From DASSKW01 sp035701115 (GTDB lineage Bacteria; Pseudomonadota; Gammaproteobacteria; Natronospirales; REEB76): DNA of 38,606 nucleotides. The stretch is taken from positions 1 to 38,606 of the forward strand of contig DASSOA010000169.1 in the NCBI GenBank assembly GCA_035701115.1. The letters are read 5' to 3'. Positions 6,903 to 15,356 of this stretch are shown piece by piece. A program made the position numbers and the translations under genes. Numbering within the stretch: position 1 is the first letter of the stretch; the number at the start of each line of letters is the position of its first letter. The notes beneath the pieces are model-generated. The model did no database searches. It was not told the origin of the DNA and saw only the letters and a program-made list of their open reading frames with translations.

Positions 6903-7551
6903 GCGGTGCGCCGGCATCGCCGATTACATCCGCTCCCGGCGGCGGTGTAAACCGGAATTTGTCATCCGGTATTGCGGGATTACGAACCACATGATTGAAC
7001 GTGATACGCGTGATATTACCCAGCGTATCCTTCAACTCCATCACCGCCACTGTGCCGTGCGCAAAACCGAGCCGCACATCCTCGAAATCGGTATCTTTCA
7101 CTTTGGGCGTCAGGCCGACCCAGGCCATTCCGTCCTTGCTTCCCAGATCCGCTATTTTGAAGTTGCGACTGACATCGTTCGAACCCGACAACAATACAGC
7201 CGGACTCGCCGCCAGTGTGCCGCTCAACGACCTGACCGTCACTTGCTGCAGCTCGACATCGTACATCCACACACGTTCGCCATCGGCAACAATGATTTCC
7301 TTGTTGGGTGACGCATAGTCCCAACGGAATCGGTTCGGTCGCTTGATCAGCAGGGTGCCCTCGGATTGTTTGACTTTGCGCAAATTGGGATCCATTACCA
7401 CTTGCGTAAACCCGGCCTTCAGGCTGTGCACCTCGCTGAGGAACCGCTGCATCTGCACCACGCCAGAGCCATTCGAAGTTACCGGGGCCGCGCCAGCGTG
7501 CATCGCAATCAGCATGGCCACTGAGCCAATGATCAAACCTGAAATTCTCAT
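6895..7551 (-). CDS. lolA: Outer-membrane lipoprotein chaperone LolA
   Basis: A 218-residue periplasmic carrier that receives lipoproteins from the LolCDE complex and hands them to LolB. Residues 1-22 form a signal peptide (MRISGLIIGSVAMLIAMHAG, cleavage near AGAA). The mature part has the LolA features: QRFLSEVHSLKAGFTQ, the GTLLIKRPNRFRWDY strand pair and the later DGERVWMYDVELQQVT. It starts 6 nt after the ftsK stop and overlaps the VanZ gene at its end, so the operon is tight. No lolB or lolCDE is in the window. Confidence 0.94.
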   Translation of the reverse strand: MRISGLIIGSVAMLIAMHAGAAPVTSNGSGVVQMQRFLSEVHSLKAGFTQVVMDPNLRKVKQSEGTLLIKRPNRFRWDYASPNKEIIVADGERVWMYDVELQQVTVRSLSGTLAASPAVLLSGSNDVSRNFKIADLGSKDGMAWVGLTPKVKDTDFEDVRLGFAHGTVAVMELKDTLGNITRITFNHVVRNPAIPDDKFRFTPPPGADVIGDAGAPHG

Positions 7552-7557
7552 ACTCGC

Positions 7558-9885
7558 TTATTCCTCACGGTCGGGCGGTGGCGGCGCAACCAGCACCTCA
7601 CGGGAGCCGTTCGATTGCAACGGTCCGACGATCCCAGCTGCCTCCATTTCCTCGATCATGCGCGCGGCGCGGTTATAACCGATCTTGAGACGCCGCTGCA
7701 CGCCGGAAATGGACGCGCGGCGTGTCTCCGTGACGATACGCACCGCCTGATCGTACAGGGGATCGGCTTCGCTGCCGCCCTCCTCGCCGTATTCGCCGAG
7801 CCCCGGAAGACCCGGCAGGGCTTCGGCCGGCCCCTGCAGGATTTCTTCCACATAGGCCGGTCTGTTGCCTTTCAGACCTTCTATCAGTTTGCGGACCACA
7901 CGATGAACTTCCTGGTCGCTGACAAATGCGCCGTGAATGCGCATCGGCACCGGCGTGCCGGGCGGGAGAAACAGCATGTCGCCATGGCCGAGCAACGATT
8001 CCGCGCCCTGCTGATCGAGAATTGTGCGCGAATCAACCCGCGCCGAAACCTGAAATGCGATACGTGCCGGAATGTTGGCCTTTATCAAACCGGTGATGAC
8101 GTCCACCGACGGACGCTGTGTCGCAAGGATCAGGTGAATGCCGGAAGCACGCGCTTTCTGGGCCAGGCGTGCAATGAGTTCTTCGACTTTTTTGCCGACC
8201 ACCATCATCATGTCCGCCAGCTCATCGACCACTACGACGATATTCGGCAGAACATTGAGCGTCGGAATTTCCGAATCGCTCAAATCATTGGTATCGGCCT
8301 TGAACAACGGATCCGGAATGGGTTTGCCGGCATCAATCGCTTCTTTTACCTTGCGGTTGTATCCCGCAAGGTTTCGGACACCGACCGCGGCCATCAGGCG
8401 ATAGCGTTTTTCCATTTCCGCCACGCACCAGCGCAATGCATTCGCAGCTTCCTTCATGTCTGTCACGACCGGCGCCAGCAGATGAGGGATGCCCTCATAC
8501 ACCGACAGTTCCAGCATCTTGGGGTCAATCATGATGATGCGGGTTGCGGTCGATTTGTACAGCAGGCTGAGGATCATGGCATTGATCGCCACCGATTTGC
8601 CGGACCCTGTCGTTCCGGCGATCAGCAGATGCGGCATGCGTTCCAGGTCGGCGACCATCGGGTTTCCGCCGATGTCCTTGCCAAGCGCGAGCGTCAGCGG
8701 CGATCGCGAGGCATCGTATTCAGTGGATCTGAGGATTTCACCGAGCGTAACCAGTTCGCGGCTTTCATTGGGAATCTCGAGACCCACTACCGATTTGCCG
8801 GGAATGACTTCCACCACGCGCACGCTGATGGCGGACAGTTCACGCGCGAGGTCTTTGGCAAGATTGGTAATCTGGCTGACCTTGACGCCGGCGGCCGGCT
8901 GCATCTCGAACCGTGTCACCACGGGACCGGGATTGACCGCCACGACCTGCACATCCACACCGAAATCCTTGAGCTTGATTTCGACGCGGCGGGAAATGGC
9001 TTCGAGCGACGCTTCGGAATAACCGTCAACCTTCGGCGGCGGGTCATCCAGCAGCGACAAGGGCGGAAGCTCGGAGTCTGCCGACGGCTCGAACAATGGC
9101 ACCTGACGTTCGCGTTCGACGCGCGGACTCGGCGGCGCCGCTTTTACCACCGGCTCGATGCGTGGCTTGGGCCGGCTTTTGACCTGCTCGGTCTGAACCT
9201 TGATGACTTCAATCTGCTGTTCGCGGACACGGCGCGTCTGAATCGTCTCCTTGATCCAGCCCCAGCGGTTGTGCAGGCGCTCGAGCGCCAGCAAGGTGAA
9301 ATGGCCGGTCCGGTCCATCACCGCGATCCACGACAGCCCGGTAAAGATGGTCACGGCGCCGAGAAACAGCGCCAGCAGCAGAAGCGTGGCGCCCAGATTG
9401 CTCAGTCCTGCCGCCAGACCTTTACCCGCGAAATCGCCGAGCATGCCGCCGGCATCCACCGGCATACTGCCGTCGGCCACGTGCCAGTTGAGGGACGCCA
9501 GACCCGATGCCGTCAGCAGGCAAAGGAGAAGCCCGCCGATGCGCATCGCAAGGTGCCATTTATTGACCGGCTCGGTTGAGCGGCGGGCGCGGAAGACCAT
9601 GAATCCCGCCCAGACCAGCAGAAACGGAAACAGATAGGCAGGGTACCCAAACAGAAAATAGAGCCCGGCACCCAGCCAGGCGCCGACCGGCCCGATGGCA
9701 TTGTGGACGCCCCCACCGTCCCCGCTGTAAAGAAAACTGGGATCGTGGGGGCTGTAAGTGGCGAGGGACGCGAATACCAGCACGGCGACCACACCAAAAA
9801 TCCAGAGTGCCGCCTCCTTGAGCCCCTGGGCGAGATGAATCGCCAGAGGAGACCGGGTTTTTTCGCTGCGCGTCGCCTGCGCCAC
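7558..9885 (-). CDS. ftsK: DNA translocase FtsK
   Basis: A 775-residue septal DNA pump. The N-terminal ~190 residues carry four to five membrane helices anchoring it at the divisome. A short linker (~residues 210-290, basic then Pro-rich) is much shorter than in E. coli FtsK and like that of Pseudomonas/SpoIIIE-sized proteins. The alpha/beta motor follows with Walker A GTTGSGKSVAIN and Walker B NIVVVVDELADMMM, and the C-terminal gamma winged helix (SISGVQRRLKIGYNRAARMIEEME) reads KOPS and activates XerD. The start is GTG at 9885 with AAGG 8 nt upstream. A clear promoter and a palindrome lie just upstream. It leads the lolA-vanZ-rarA-serS series. Confidence 0.96.
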   Translation of the reverse strand: MAQATRSEKTRSPLAIHLAQGLKEAALWIFGVVAVLVFASLATYSPHDPSFLYSGDGGGVHNAIGPVGAWLGAGLYFLFGYPAYLFPFLLVWAGFMVFRARRSTEPVNKWHLAMRIGGLLLCLLTASGLASLNWHVADGSMPVDAGGMLGDFAGKGLAAGLSNLGATLLLLALFLGAVTIFTGLSWIAVMDRTGHFTLLALERLHNRWGWIKETIQTRRVREQQIEVIKVQTEQVKSRPKPRIEPVVKAAPPSPRVERERQVPLFEPSADSELPPLSLLDDPPPKVDGYSEASLEAISRRVEIKLKDFGVDVQVVAVNPGPVVTRFEMQPAAGVKVSQITNLAKDLARELSAISVRVVEVIPGKSVVGLEIPNESRELVTLGEILRSTEYDASRSPLTLALGKDIGGNPMVADLERMPHLLIAGTTGSGKSVAINAMILSLLYKSTATRIIMIDPKMLELSVYEGIPHLLAPVVTDMKEAANALRWCVAEMEKRYRLMAAVGVRNLAGYNRKVKEAIDAGKPIPDPLFKADTNDLSDSEIPTLNVLPNIVVVVDELADMMMVVGKKVEELIARLAQKARASGIHLILATQRPSVDVITGLIKANIPARIAFQVSARVDSRTILDQQGAESLLGHGDMLFLPPGTPVPMRIHGAFVSDQEVHRVVRKLIEGLKGNRPAYVEEILQGPAEALPGLPGLGEYGEEGGSEADPLYDQAVRIVTETRRASISGVQRRLKIGYNRAARMIEEMEAAGIVGPLQSNGSREVLVAPPPPDREE

Positions 9886-9904
9886 TAACTTGGCCTTACT
9901 TTAA

Positions 9905-9921
9905 GAAGTTATTATAACTTC
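9905..9921. promoter_or_regulatory. 17-bp palindrome upstream of ftsK (candidate operator)
   Basis: GAAGTTATTATAACTTC is a perfect inverted repeat (8 bp arms, central T) located 20 nt before the ftsK GTG and just downstream of the predicted -10. This position would block transcription if bound. The regulator is unknown. Confidence 0.5.
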
Positions 9922-9925
9922 CTAT

Positions 9926-9954
9926 CTTATAAAGTATTTTTATCATTTAATCAA
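9926..9954 (-). promoter_or_regulatory. Predicted ftsK promoter
   Basis: On the minus strand TTGATT (9949-9954) and TATAAG (9926-9931) are 17 nt apart, in a very AT-rich pocket of an otherwise GC-rich region. The -35 overlaps the last codons of ald. A second TATAAT hexamer lies within the adjacent palindrome but lacks a good -35. Confidence 0.5.
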
Positions 9955-10998
9955 TGCGGGATGTACGACTTTGCCACCCTCGACATTGATGCCCTTGCGC
10001 AGCGGTTCGAAATCCCGCCAGCCGCCCGCCGCCAGCCGCAAGGTGTACGGCATGATCGCAGCCGACAGGGCCTGCGACGAGGTCCGCGGCACCGCGCCCG
10101 GCATGTTCGTCACCGTGAAATGGGTAACGCCCTCCCACACATAGGTGGGATTGTCCCAGGTTGTGGGTTTGGTGGTCTCCACGCAACCGCCCTGGTCCAC
10201 GGAAATATCGGCCACCACGCTGCCCGGCGACATGGCTTTCACCATATCGGCGCTGACCACATGCGGGGCCTTGGCGCCCGTCACGAGCACGGCACCCACC
10301 ACGATATCGGCATATTTCACCGCCTCGGCGATATCAGCCGTATGCGGGTACAAGGCCGTGACATTGGGTCCCAGCGCGCGCATCTGTTCCATCTTGTCGC
10401 GGCTGATGTCGAACACGGTGACCTCGGCACCCATGCCGGCCGCCATGGTCGCCGCCGCGCCACCCGCGACGCCCGCGCCCACCACGACCACCTTGCCGCG
10501 CTTTGCGGCCGAGATGCCGCCCAGGAGAATACCCTTGCCGCCGTGCGGCTGGTGCAGCAGCGTGGTGCCGACCTGGATAGACAAACGGCCTGCGATGTCG
10601 CTCATCGGTGCCAGCAACGGCAGGCGGCCGCCTTCCTCGACTGTCTCAAAGGCCACCGAGGTCAGACCGATCTGCTTGAGACGCTCGGTCAATTCCGGCA
10701 ATGCGGCCAGATGCAGGTAGCAGAACAGCAGGTGATCCTTGCGCAGCAGCTTGAGGTCGGCCTCGATCGGCTCCTTCACCTTGACGATCATTTCCGCCTT
10801 CTCGAACACCTGGGCGGCGGTGTCCAGCACCTCCACACCGACCGAGCGGAAATTGTCGTCGCTGTAGCCGCTCTTCACACCAGCATTCTTTTCGATGAAC
10901 ACCTGATGACCGTGGCGGACGAGTTCGGCGGCGGCGGCGGGAATCAGACCAACCCGGCCCTCCAGCGGCTTCAACTCACGGGGAATACCGATGCGCAT
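9943..10998 (-). CDS. ald: Alanine dehydrogenase
   Basis: A 351-residue NAD-dependent enzyme interconverting L-alanine and pyruvate plus ammonia. Substrate-site residues known from the Mycobacterium tuberculosis enzyme are at the same positions: Arg15 (LEGRVGLIP), Lys75 (IVKVKEP) and His96 (CYLHLAAL). The Rossmann nucleotide site reads VVVVGAGVAGGAAA, and SVDQGGCVETT follows. A strong AAAGGAG lies 7 nt before the ATG. Divergent from trxB, it interrupts the ftsK-trxB adjacency known from Pseudomonas. No AldR/Lrp-type regulator gene is next to it. It could supply pyruvate/ammonia from alanine or fix ammonium; direction in vivo cannot be told. Confidence 0.96.
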   Translation of the reverse strand: MRIGIPRELKPLEGRVGLIPAAAAELVRHGHQVFIEKNAGVKSGYSDDNFRSVGVEVLDTAAQVFEKAEMIVKVKEPIEADLKLLRKDHLLFCYLHLAALPELTERLKQIGLTSVAFETVEEGGRLPLLAPMSDIAGRLSIQVGTTLLHQPHGGKGILLGGISAAKRGKVVVVGAGVAGGAAATMAAGMGAEVTVFDISRDKMEQMRALGPNVTALYPHTADIAEAVKYADIVVGAVLVTGAKAPHVVSADMVKAMSPGSVVADISVDQGGCVETTKPTTWDNPTYVWEGVTHFTVTNMPGAVPRTSSQALSAAIMPYTLRLAAGGWRDFEPLRKGINVEGGKVVHPALIK

Positions 10999-11276
10999 GA
11001 CGGCTCCTTTACGCTATCGCGAAAGTTTGGGTACCATGAAATAATCTTGCCGCGCGGCGTATCCTCACGTTGTAACCAACCGGATGCGACGCGGCCCGCC
11101 CCAGACATCAGCGTCCTGCCGCAAGGCTGGACCTTTTGCACGGGCGCGGGAAAACTCCTTACAAAACCGAGGCTCGACGCGGAACGCGCGTGGGCACTGC
11201 CTCGACCGGACAAAAACCAAGGCCTTGAAAACCGCCGGAGTGATCTCCAGATCGGCCGGCCCGGAGCGAATTATAC
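10999..11276. other. ald-trxB divergent intergenic region
   Basis: 278 nt without a gene. It holds the ald Shine-Dalgarno at the left edge, a GCCGCGCGGC palindrome near 11050 and, immediately before trxB, a CTCC/GGAG pair (about 11245 and 11263) that could mask the trxB ribosome-binding site. No promoter matching consensus well is seen for either gene. Confidence 0.4.
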
Positions 11277-12239
11277 ATGACTACCCGACACTGCCGCTTG
11301 CTGATTCTGGGCTCCGGCCCCGCCGGCTACACCGCCGCCATCTACGCGGCCCGCGCCAACCTGAACCCCGTGCTGATCACCGGCGTCGAACAGGGCGGCC
11401 AGCTCATGACGACGACGGAAGTGGACAACTGGCCTGGCGACGTCGAAGGCCTGATGGGTCCTGCGTTGATGGAGCGCATGCTCAGGCACGCCGAACGGTT
11501 CAAAACCGAAGTCGTTTTTGACCACATTCATACCGCCGATCTCAAATCCCGTCCTTTTCATCTCAAGGGCGACAGTGGCGAATACACCTGCGATGCCCTG
11601 GTCATCGCGACCGGGGCCACCGCGAAATATCTGGGATTGCCTTCGGAAGAAACCTACAAGGGGCGCGGTGTGTCGGCCTGCGCGACGTGCGACGGTTTCT
11701 TTTACAAGGGCGAACACGTCGCGGTGATAGGCGGTGGTAACACCGCGGTTGAAGAAGCCCTGTATCTTTCCAACATCGCGTCGAAAGTTTCGGTAATCCA
11801 TCGGCGTGACAGTTTCCGCGCCGAAAAAATTCTCGCCAACGAGCTTATCGAGAAGTCCAGGCACGGCAACGTCGAGATTCTGTGGGAACACACCCTGGAT
11901 GAAGTCCTGGGTGACGATTCCGGCGTGACCGGAATACGCGTGCGCAGCACCAAAGACAATGACAGCGTAAGCGAACTGAATCCGAAAGGCGTCTTCATTG
12001 CCATCGGTCATTCGCCGAACACCCAGCTGTTCGAGGGGCAACTGGACATGAAGAATGGCTATATCGTTGTGCAAAGCGGCATCAGCGGGAATGCCACTGC
12101 AACCAGCATCCCGGGCGTTTTTGCGGCCGGCGATGTCATGGATCAGGTATACCGTCAGGCGATCACCTCGGCCGGCACAGGCTGCATGGCGGCGCTGGAC
12201 GCGGAAAAGTATCTTGATGCGCTCGCCCGCAAGTCCTGA
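11277..12239 (+). CDS. trxB: Thioredoxin-disulfide reductase
   Basis: A 320-residue NADPH-dependent flavoprotein that keeps thioredoxin reduced. FAD-binding GSGPAGYTAAIYAAR is at the N terminus, the redox-active CATC is at residues 135-138 (SACATCDGFFY), the NADPH Rossmann site is VIGGGNTAVEEALYLS, and the C-terminal FAD motif is GVFAAGDVMD. Length and motif positions match E. coli TrxB. A GGAG stands about 10 nt upstream of the ATG. The gene heads the + strand run trxB-femAB-like-aat-bpt-infA; the same trxB-aat-ate-infA order is known from Pseudomonas. Confidence 0.97.
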   Translation: MTTRHCRLLILGSGPAGYTAAIYAARANLNPVLITGVEQGGQLMTTTEVDNWPGDVEGLMGPALMERMLRHAERFKTEVVFDHIHTADLKSRPFHLKGDSGEYTCDALVIATGATAKYLGLPSEETYKGRGVSACATCDGFFYKGEHVAVIGGGNTAVEEALYLSNIASKVSVIHRRDSFRAEKILANELIEKSRHGNVEILWEHTLDEVLGDDSGVTGIRVRSTKDNDSVSELNPKGVFIAIGHSPNTQLFEGQLDMKNGYIVVQSGISGNATATSIPGVFAAGDVMDQVYRQAITSAGTGCMAALDAEKYLDALARKS

Positions 12240-12247
12240 GTAGCCGT

Positions 12248-13402
12248 ATGCTGGACACGGTGAAAGTCCGCGTCCATCACAGTATTGACGACATCAGTGC
12301 CAGCGAATGGAACGCGCTCGCCGGCGATGATCCCTTTCTGCGGCATGAATTTCTGGCAGCGCTGGAACACAGCTGCAGCGCCTGCGCGGCCAGTGGCTGG
12401 CAACCGCAGCACATCACCTGCGCCGATGGCAACGGACATCTCGTGGGCGCGCTGCCGCTTTATCTCAAATCCCATTCATTTGGCGAATATGTTTTTGACT
12501 GGGCATGGGCCGACGCCTGGCAGCGTGCCGGCCTGCGCTACTATCCCAAGCTCACCAGTGCGGTGCCGTTTTCGCCGGTTCCCGGGCGGCGCCTTCTGAT
12601 TGATGGATCCGCGGACCATCGGGCCGTCGCGGACACGTTGATCAAAAGCAGCATTGAGCATGCAACGTCGTTACACGCCTCGTCGGTTCATTGCCTGTTC
12701 CCGCTTGAATCCGGGTTGAGCGACTGGACCGGCCACGATTTCCTGCTGCGCAAGGACTGTCAGTATCACTGGCACAACCGGCAGTGTGCAGATTTTGATG
12801 CGTGGCTCGCCACGTTTACCGCCGAGAAGCGCAAGAAGGTGCGCCGCGAGCGCCGCCGTGTTCAGGAAGCGGATATCACGTTCACGCACTTGACAGGACA
12901 TCAACTTGACAAAAACCAGCTCGACACGATTTATGATTTCTACGCCGACACCTATCACAAACGCGGGCGCTCACCGTATCTGAACCGGTTGTTTTTCGAC
13001 GAAATAGCGCACACGCTGCCCGATTCGCTCGTGATCATCATGGCAATGCAGCACCGGAATCCCGTCGCGGCTGCAATCTGCTTCCGCAGTCGCGACACGC
13101 TCTACGGACGGCATTGGGGATGTCGAACCGAATTTCACAGCCTGCATTTTGAAACCTGCTACTACCAGGGCATTGAATACTGCATTGCCAATAACCTGAC
13201 GACATTCAATCCGGGCACCCAGGGCGAACACAAGCTGATGCGGGGCTTTGAGCCGGTGGCAACGTGGTCCACACACTGGATCGCTGACCCGCGGTTCAGG
13301 CAGGCGGTGGGCAATTTCCTCCGGCGTGAGACCGCTATGATTGACGCCTACATCGCGGAAGCCGCGCAGCATCTGCCGTTCCGTCACGAAACTTTGTCCT
13401 GA
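12248..13402 (+). CDS. FemAB-like GNAT-fold protein (PF04339-type)
   Basis: A 384-residue protein of the FemAB-like/GNAT superfamily, recognised by its C-terminal signature NPGTQGEHKLMRGFEP and by a central NRQCADFDAWLATFTAEKRKKVRRERRRV segment (given here in part: the KRKKVRRERRRV helix). The first ~150 residues and the second ~180 form two GNAT-type halves. FemX/FemA relatives transfer amino acids from aminoacyl-tRNA to peptidoglycan precursors, but this subfamily has no established reaction. It begins 8 nt after the trxB stop and is followed by aat and bpt, two known aminoacyl-tRNA:protein transferases with the same general fold, so a tRNA-dependent or N-terminal acyl transfer is an attractive inference. 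No signal peptide or membrane helix is seen. Confidence 0.85.
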   Translation: MLDTVKVRVHHSIDDISASEWNALAGDDPFLRHEFLAALEHSCSACAASGWQPQHITCADGNGHLVGALPLYLKSHSFGEYVFDWAWADAWQRAGLRYYPKLTSAVPFSPVPGRRLLIDGSADHRAVADTLIKSSIEHATSLHASSVHCLFPLESGLSDWTGHDFLLRKDCQYHWHNRQCADFDAWLATFTAEKRKKVRRERRRVQEADITFTHLTGHQLDKNQLDTIYDFYADTYHKRGRSPYLNRLFFDEIAHTLPDSLVIIMAMQHRNPVAAAICFRSRDTLYGRHWGCRTEFHSLHFETCYYQGIEYCIANNLTTFNPGTQGEHKLMRGFEPVATWSTHWIADPRFRQAVGNFLRRETAMIDAYIAEAAQHLPFRHETLS

Positions 13403-13519
13403 CGCTTGCGGTCCGCAAGGCTGCAAGCGCTTCGGTCCATCCGGTTGCACACAATCCATGCTTGTGCGCCGATCCATGTCCTGGCATAGAATCGGCTCAT
13501 ATCTTGGTGTGACTGCAGC

Positions 13520-14248
13520 GTGAACGGCGTGCCACAACTTGCCTGGATACGACCTGACGATCCGCCTGACACGTTTCCGGATCCACGTGGCGCATTGCGC
13601 GAACCGGATGGCCTGCTCGCCGCGGGCGGCGATCTCTCACCGGCACGGCTGCTCTACGCCTACCGTCACGGCATTTTCCCATGGTACAGCGCGGGCCAGC
13701 CGATTCTGTGGTGGTGCCCCGACCCTCGCGCGGTCTTGTTTCCCGATGCGCTGCACATCAGTCATTCGTTGCGCAAGACACTGCGAAAGGCCGATTACCG
13801 GGTCACGCTGGATTGTGCGTTCCCGGACGTCATTCGGGGTTGCGCTGCCACCTTGCGCGGGAATTCGGCGCCTGGCACCTGGATTACGCCGGAGATGCAA
13901 TTGGCATACACTGAACTGCATCGCCTTGGACATGCCCACTCGGTAGAAGTCTGGGCAGACGGCAAGCTGGTCGGCGGAGTGTACGGAGTCTCGATGGGAA
14001 GAGTCTTTTTCGGCGAATCCATGTTCAGCCGGCAAGCCAACGCGTCGAAAATCGCGCTGGCCTGGTTGACCAGACAACTAAGTGCCTGGCACTACAAAGT
14101 TATGGATTGTCAGGTCGCGTCACCACACCTTGAGCGTCTCGGAAGCACCCTGATCTCGCGCACTGAGTTCTTGAGCCTGCTGGATCGCCATGCGTCAATG
14201 GACGGGCATACCGGCCGCTGGCAGTTTGATATATCACCTGTATTCTGA
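13520..14248 (+). CDS. aat: Leucyl/phenylalanyl-tRNA-protein transferase
   Basis: A 242-residue cytosolic enzyme that attaches Leu or Phe to proteins with N-terminal Lys or Arg, creating N-degrons read by ClpS. Family motifs are clear: YRHGIFPWYSAGQPILWWCPDPR (quoted in part: GIFPWY and WWCPDPRAVLF), GTWITPEMQLAYTELHRLG, and GGVYGVSMGRVFFGESMFS. The start is a GTG at 13520 with only a weak ribosome-binding site. Its stop overlaps the bpt start by one base (TGATG). The 117 nt upstream contain a possible weak promoter (TTGTGC 13462-13467, CATAGA 13485-13490, 17-nt spacer) and two alternative hairpins. Confidence 0.95.
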   Translation: MNGVPQLAWIRPDDPPDTFPDPRGALREPDGLLAAGGDLSPARLLYAYRHGIFPWYSAGQPILWWCPDPRAVLFPDALHISHSLRKTLRKADYRVTLDCAFPDVIRGCAATLRGNSAPGTWITPEMQLAYTELHRLGHAHSVEVWADGKLVGGVYGVSMGRVFFGESMFSRQANASKIALAWLTRQLSAWHYKVMDCQVASPHLERLGSTLISRTEFLSLLDRHASMDGHTGRWQFDISPVF

Positions 14249-14961
14249 TGAAAGAACATACCCACGATCGCCTGGCGCTGTATTTGTCACCCGAGCATCC
14301 CTGCGGTTATCTCGCCGATCGCTCTGCCCGCACCGTATTTCTTGATCCCCAAGTCACACCTTCCCGGTCGCTATACAGCGCGTTCGCCGACCAGGGATTC
14401 CGTCGCAGCGGGAGCTATCTCTACCGGCCGCAGTGTGAATCCTGCCGGGCCTGCGTTCCGGTCCGGGTTCCGGTTGCGGAGTTTCAACCTGACCGCACAC
14501 AACGCCGGGTGTGGCGCAAGAATCAGGATCTTGAGGTACAGGTACGCCCTACTGCATCCGACCCCGAACATTTTGCCTTGTATCGCCGCTACCTGAAAAA
14601 TCGGCATGCCGACGGTGGCATGGATCAGCACACGCCGGACGATTACAGCGCTTTCCTGACCAGCCGCTGGAGCAACACGATTTCGGTGGAATGGCGTCTC
14701 GCGGACGCGCTGGTCGCGGTCGCCATTGTCGACGAACTGGATGAGGCGCTGTCCGCTGTGTATACGTTTTTCGCCCCGGAACTTCCGCGTCGCAGTCTGG
14801 GCACATTGGCCATACTCTGGGAAATCGAGGAAACACGGCGCCGCGGATTGCGGTGGCTGTATCTCGGTTACTGGATCGCTGACAGCCGCAAGATGGCATA
14901 CAAAGACCGCTTCCGGCCATTCGAACGGCTGGGACCGGAGGGCTGGGTACAGGTCCGCTGA
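14248..14961 (+). CDS. bpt: Aspartate/glutamate leucyltransferase
   Basis: A 237-residue Bpt/Ate family enzyme that transfers Leu from Leu-tRNA to proteins beginning with Asp or Glu. The N-terminal domain has the cysteine cluster CESCRACVPVRV, and the C-terminal domain contains the family block YLGYWIADSRKMAYKDRF with RPFERL. The ATG shares its A with the aat stop (TGATG), so translation is coupled. Together with Aat it broadens the substrates that ClpS can deliver to ClpA. It is often annotated as an arginyltransferase homologue (Ate); bacterial members with this neighbourhood are leucyltransferases. Confidence 0.93.
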   Translation: MKEHTHDRLALYLSPEHPCGYLADRSARTVFLDPQVTPSRSLYSAFADQGFRRSGSYLYRPQCESCRACVPVRVPVAEFQPDRTQRRVWRKNQDLEVQVRPTASDPEHFALYRRYLKNRHADGGMDQHTPDDYSAFLTSRWSNTISVEWRLADALVAVAIVDELDEALSAVYTFFAPELPRRSLGTLAILWEIEETRRRGLRWLYLGYWIADSRKMAYKDRFRPFERLGPEGWVQVR

Positions 14962-14971
14962 GCGAGTTCGG

Positions 14972-15000
14972 TTGAACATGGCGGCCGATTCCGGCAGAAT
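14972..15000 (+). promoter_or_regulatory. Candidate infA promoter
   Basis: TTGAAC (14972-14977) and CAGAAT (14995-15000) with a 17-nt spacer lie about 54 nt upstream of infA, just past the bpt stop. This would give infA its own transcript of about a 47-nt leader. Confidence 0.35.
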
Positions 15001-15053
15001 CTGCGCCCCGATGCTGCGCCCTTGAAAACGCGGCGCCCTGGTACCGAGGTTGT

Positions 15054-15272
15054 ATGCCGAAAGAAGACAGCATTCAGATGGAAGGCAAGGTCGTTGAGAC
15101 CCTGCCCAATACCACGTTCAGAGTGGAACTGGATAACGGCCACGTCGTGCTCGCGCACATATCCGGCCGTATGCGCAAACACTACATTCGTATCCTTACC
15201 GGTGACCGCGTCACCGTCGAGCTCACCCCGTACGATCTCACCAAGGGCCGCATCACCTATCGCGGCAAATGA
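15054..15272 (+). CDS. infA: Translation initiation factor IF-1
   Basis: A 72-residue OB-fold protein that binds the 30S A site during initiation. It is recognisable along its whole length: KEDSIQMEGKVVETLPNT, FRVELDNGHVVLAHISGRMR, RILTGDRVTVELTPYDLTKG and the terminal RITYRGK. GAGG stands 4 nt before the ATG. Its place between bpt and clpA is conserved in gammaproteobacteria. It converges on clpA, and the 84 nt between their stops hold only a short GCCGG/CCGGC hairpin (about 15275-15290). Confidence 0.97.
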   Translation: MPKEDSIQMEGKVVETLPNTTFRVELDNGHVVLAHISGRMRKHYIRILTGDRVTVELTPYDLTKGRITYRGK

Positions 15273-15356
15273 CGCCGGTCAGGTCCGGCCCGGTGCACAC
15301 AGCCCCAGGCAACAGACCCGGCGAACTACCCCATTTTACCGATGATCCGTCGAGCC

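Noticed and set aside
7615..9579. 654-codon open frame on + strand
   Set aside because: Antisense to ftsK, with His/Arg/Gln-rich shadow composition and no recognisable domain.
9905..9935. Similarity to a loxP-type recombination site (GAAGTTAT and ATAACTTC arms)
   Set aside because: The arms are in the wrong order and spacing for loxP, the match stops after about 8 bp, and no recombinase gene is present; a simple operator palindrome fits better.
9961..11280. 439-codon open frame on + strand
   Set aside because: Antisense shadow of ald running through the intergenic region; no homology-like motifs.
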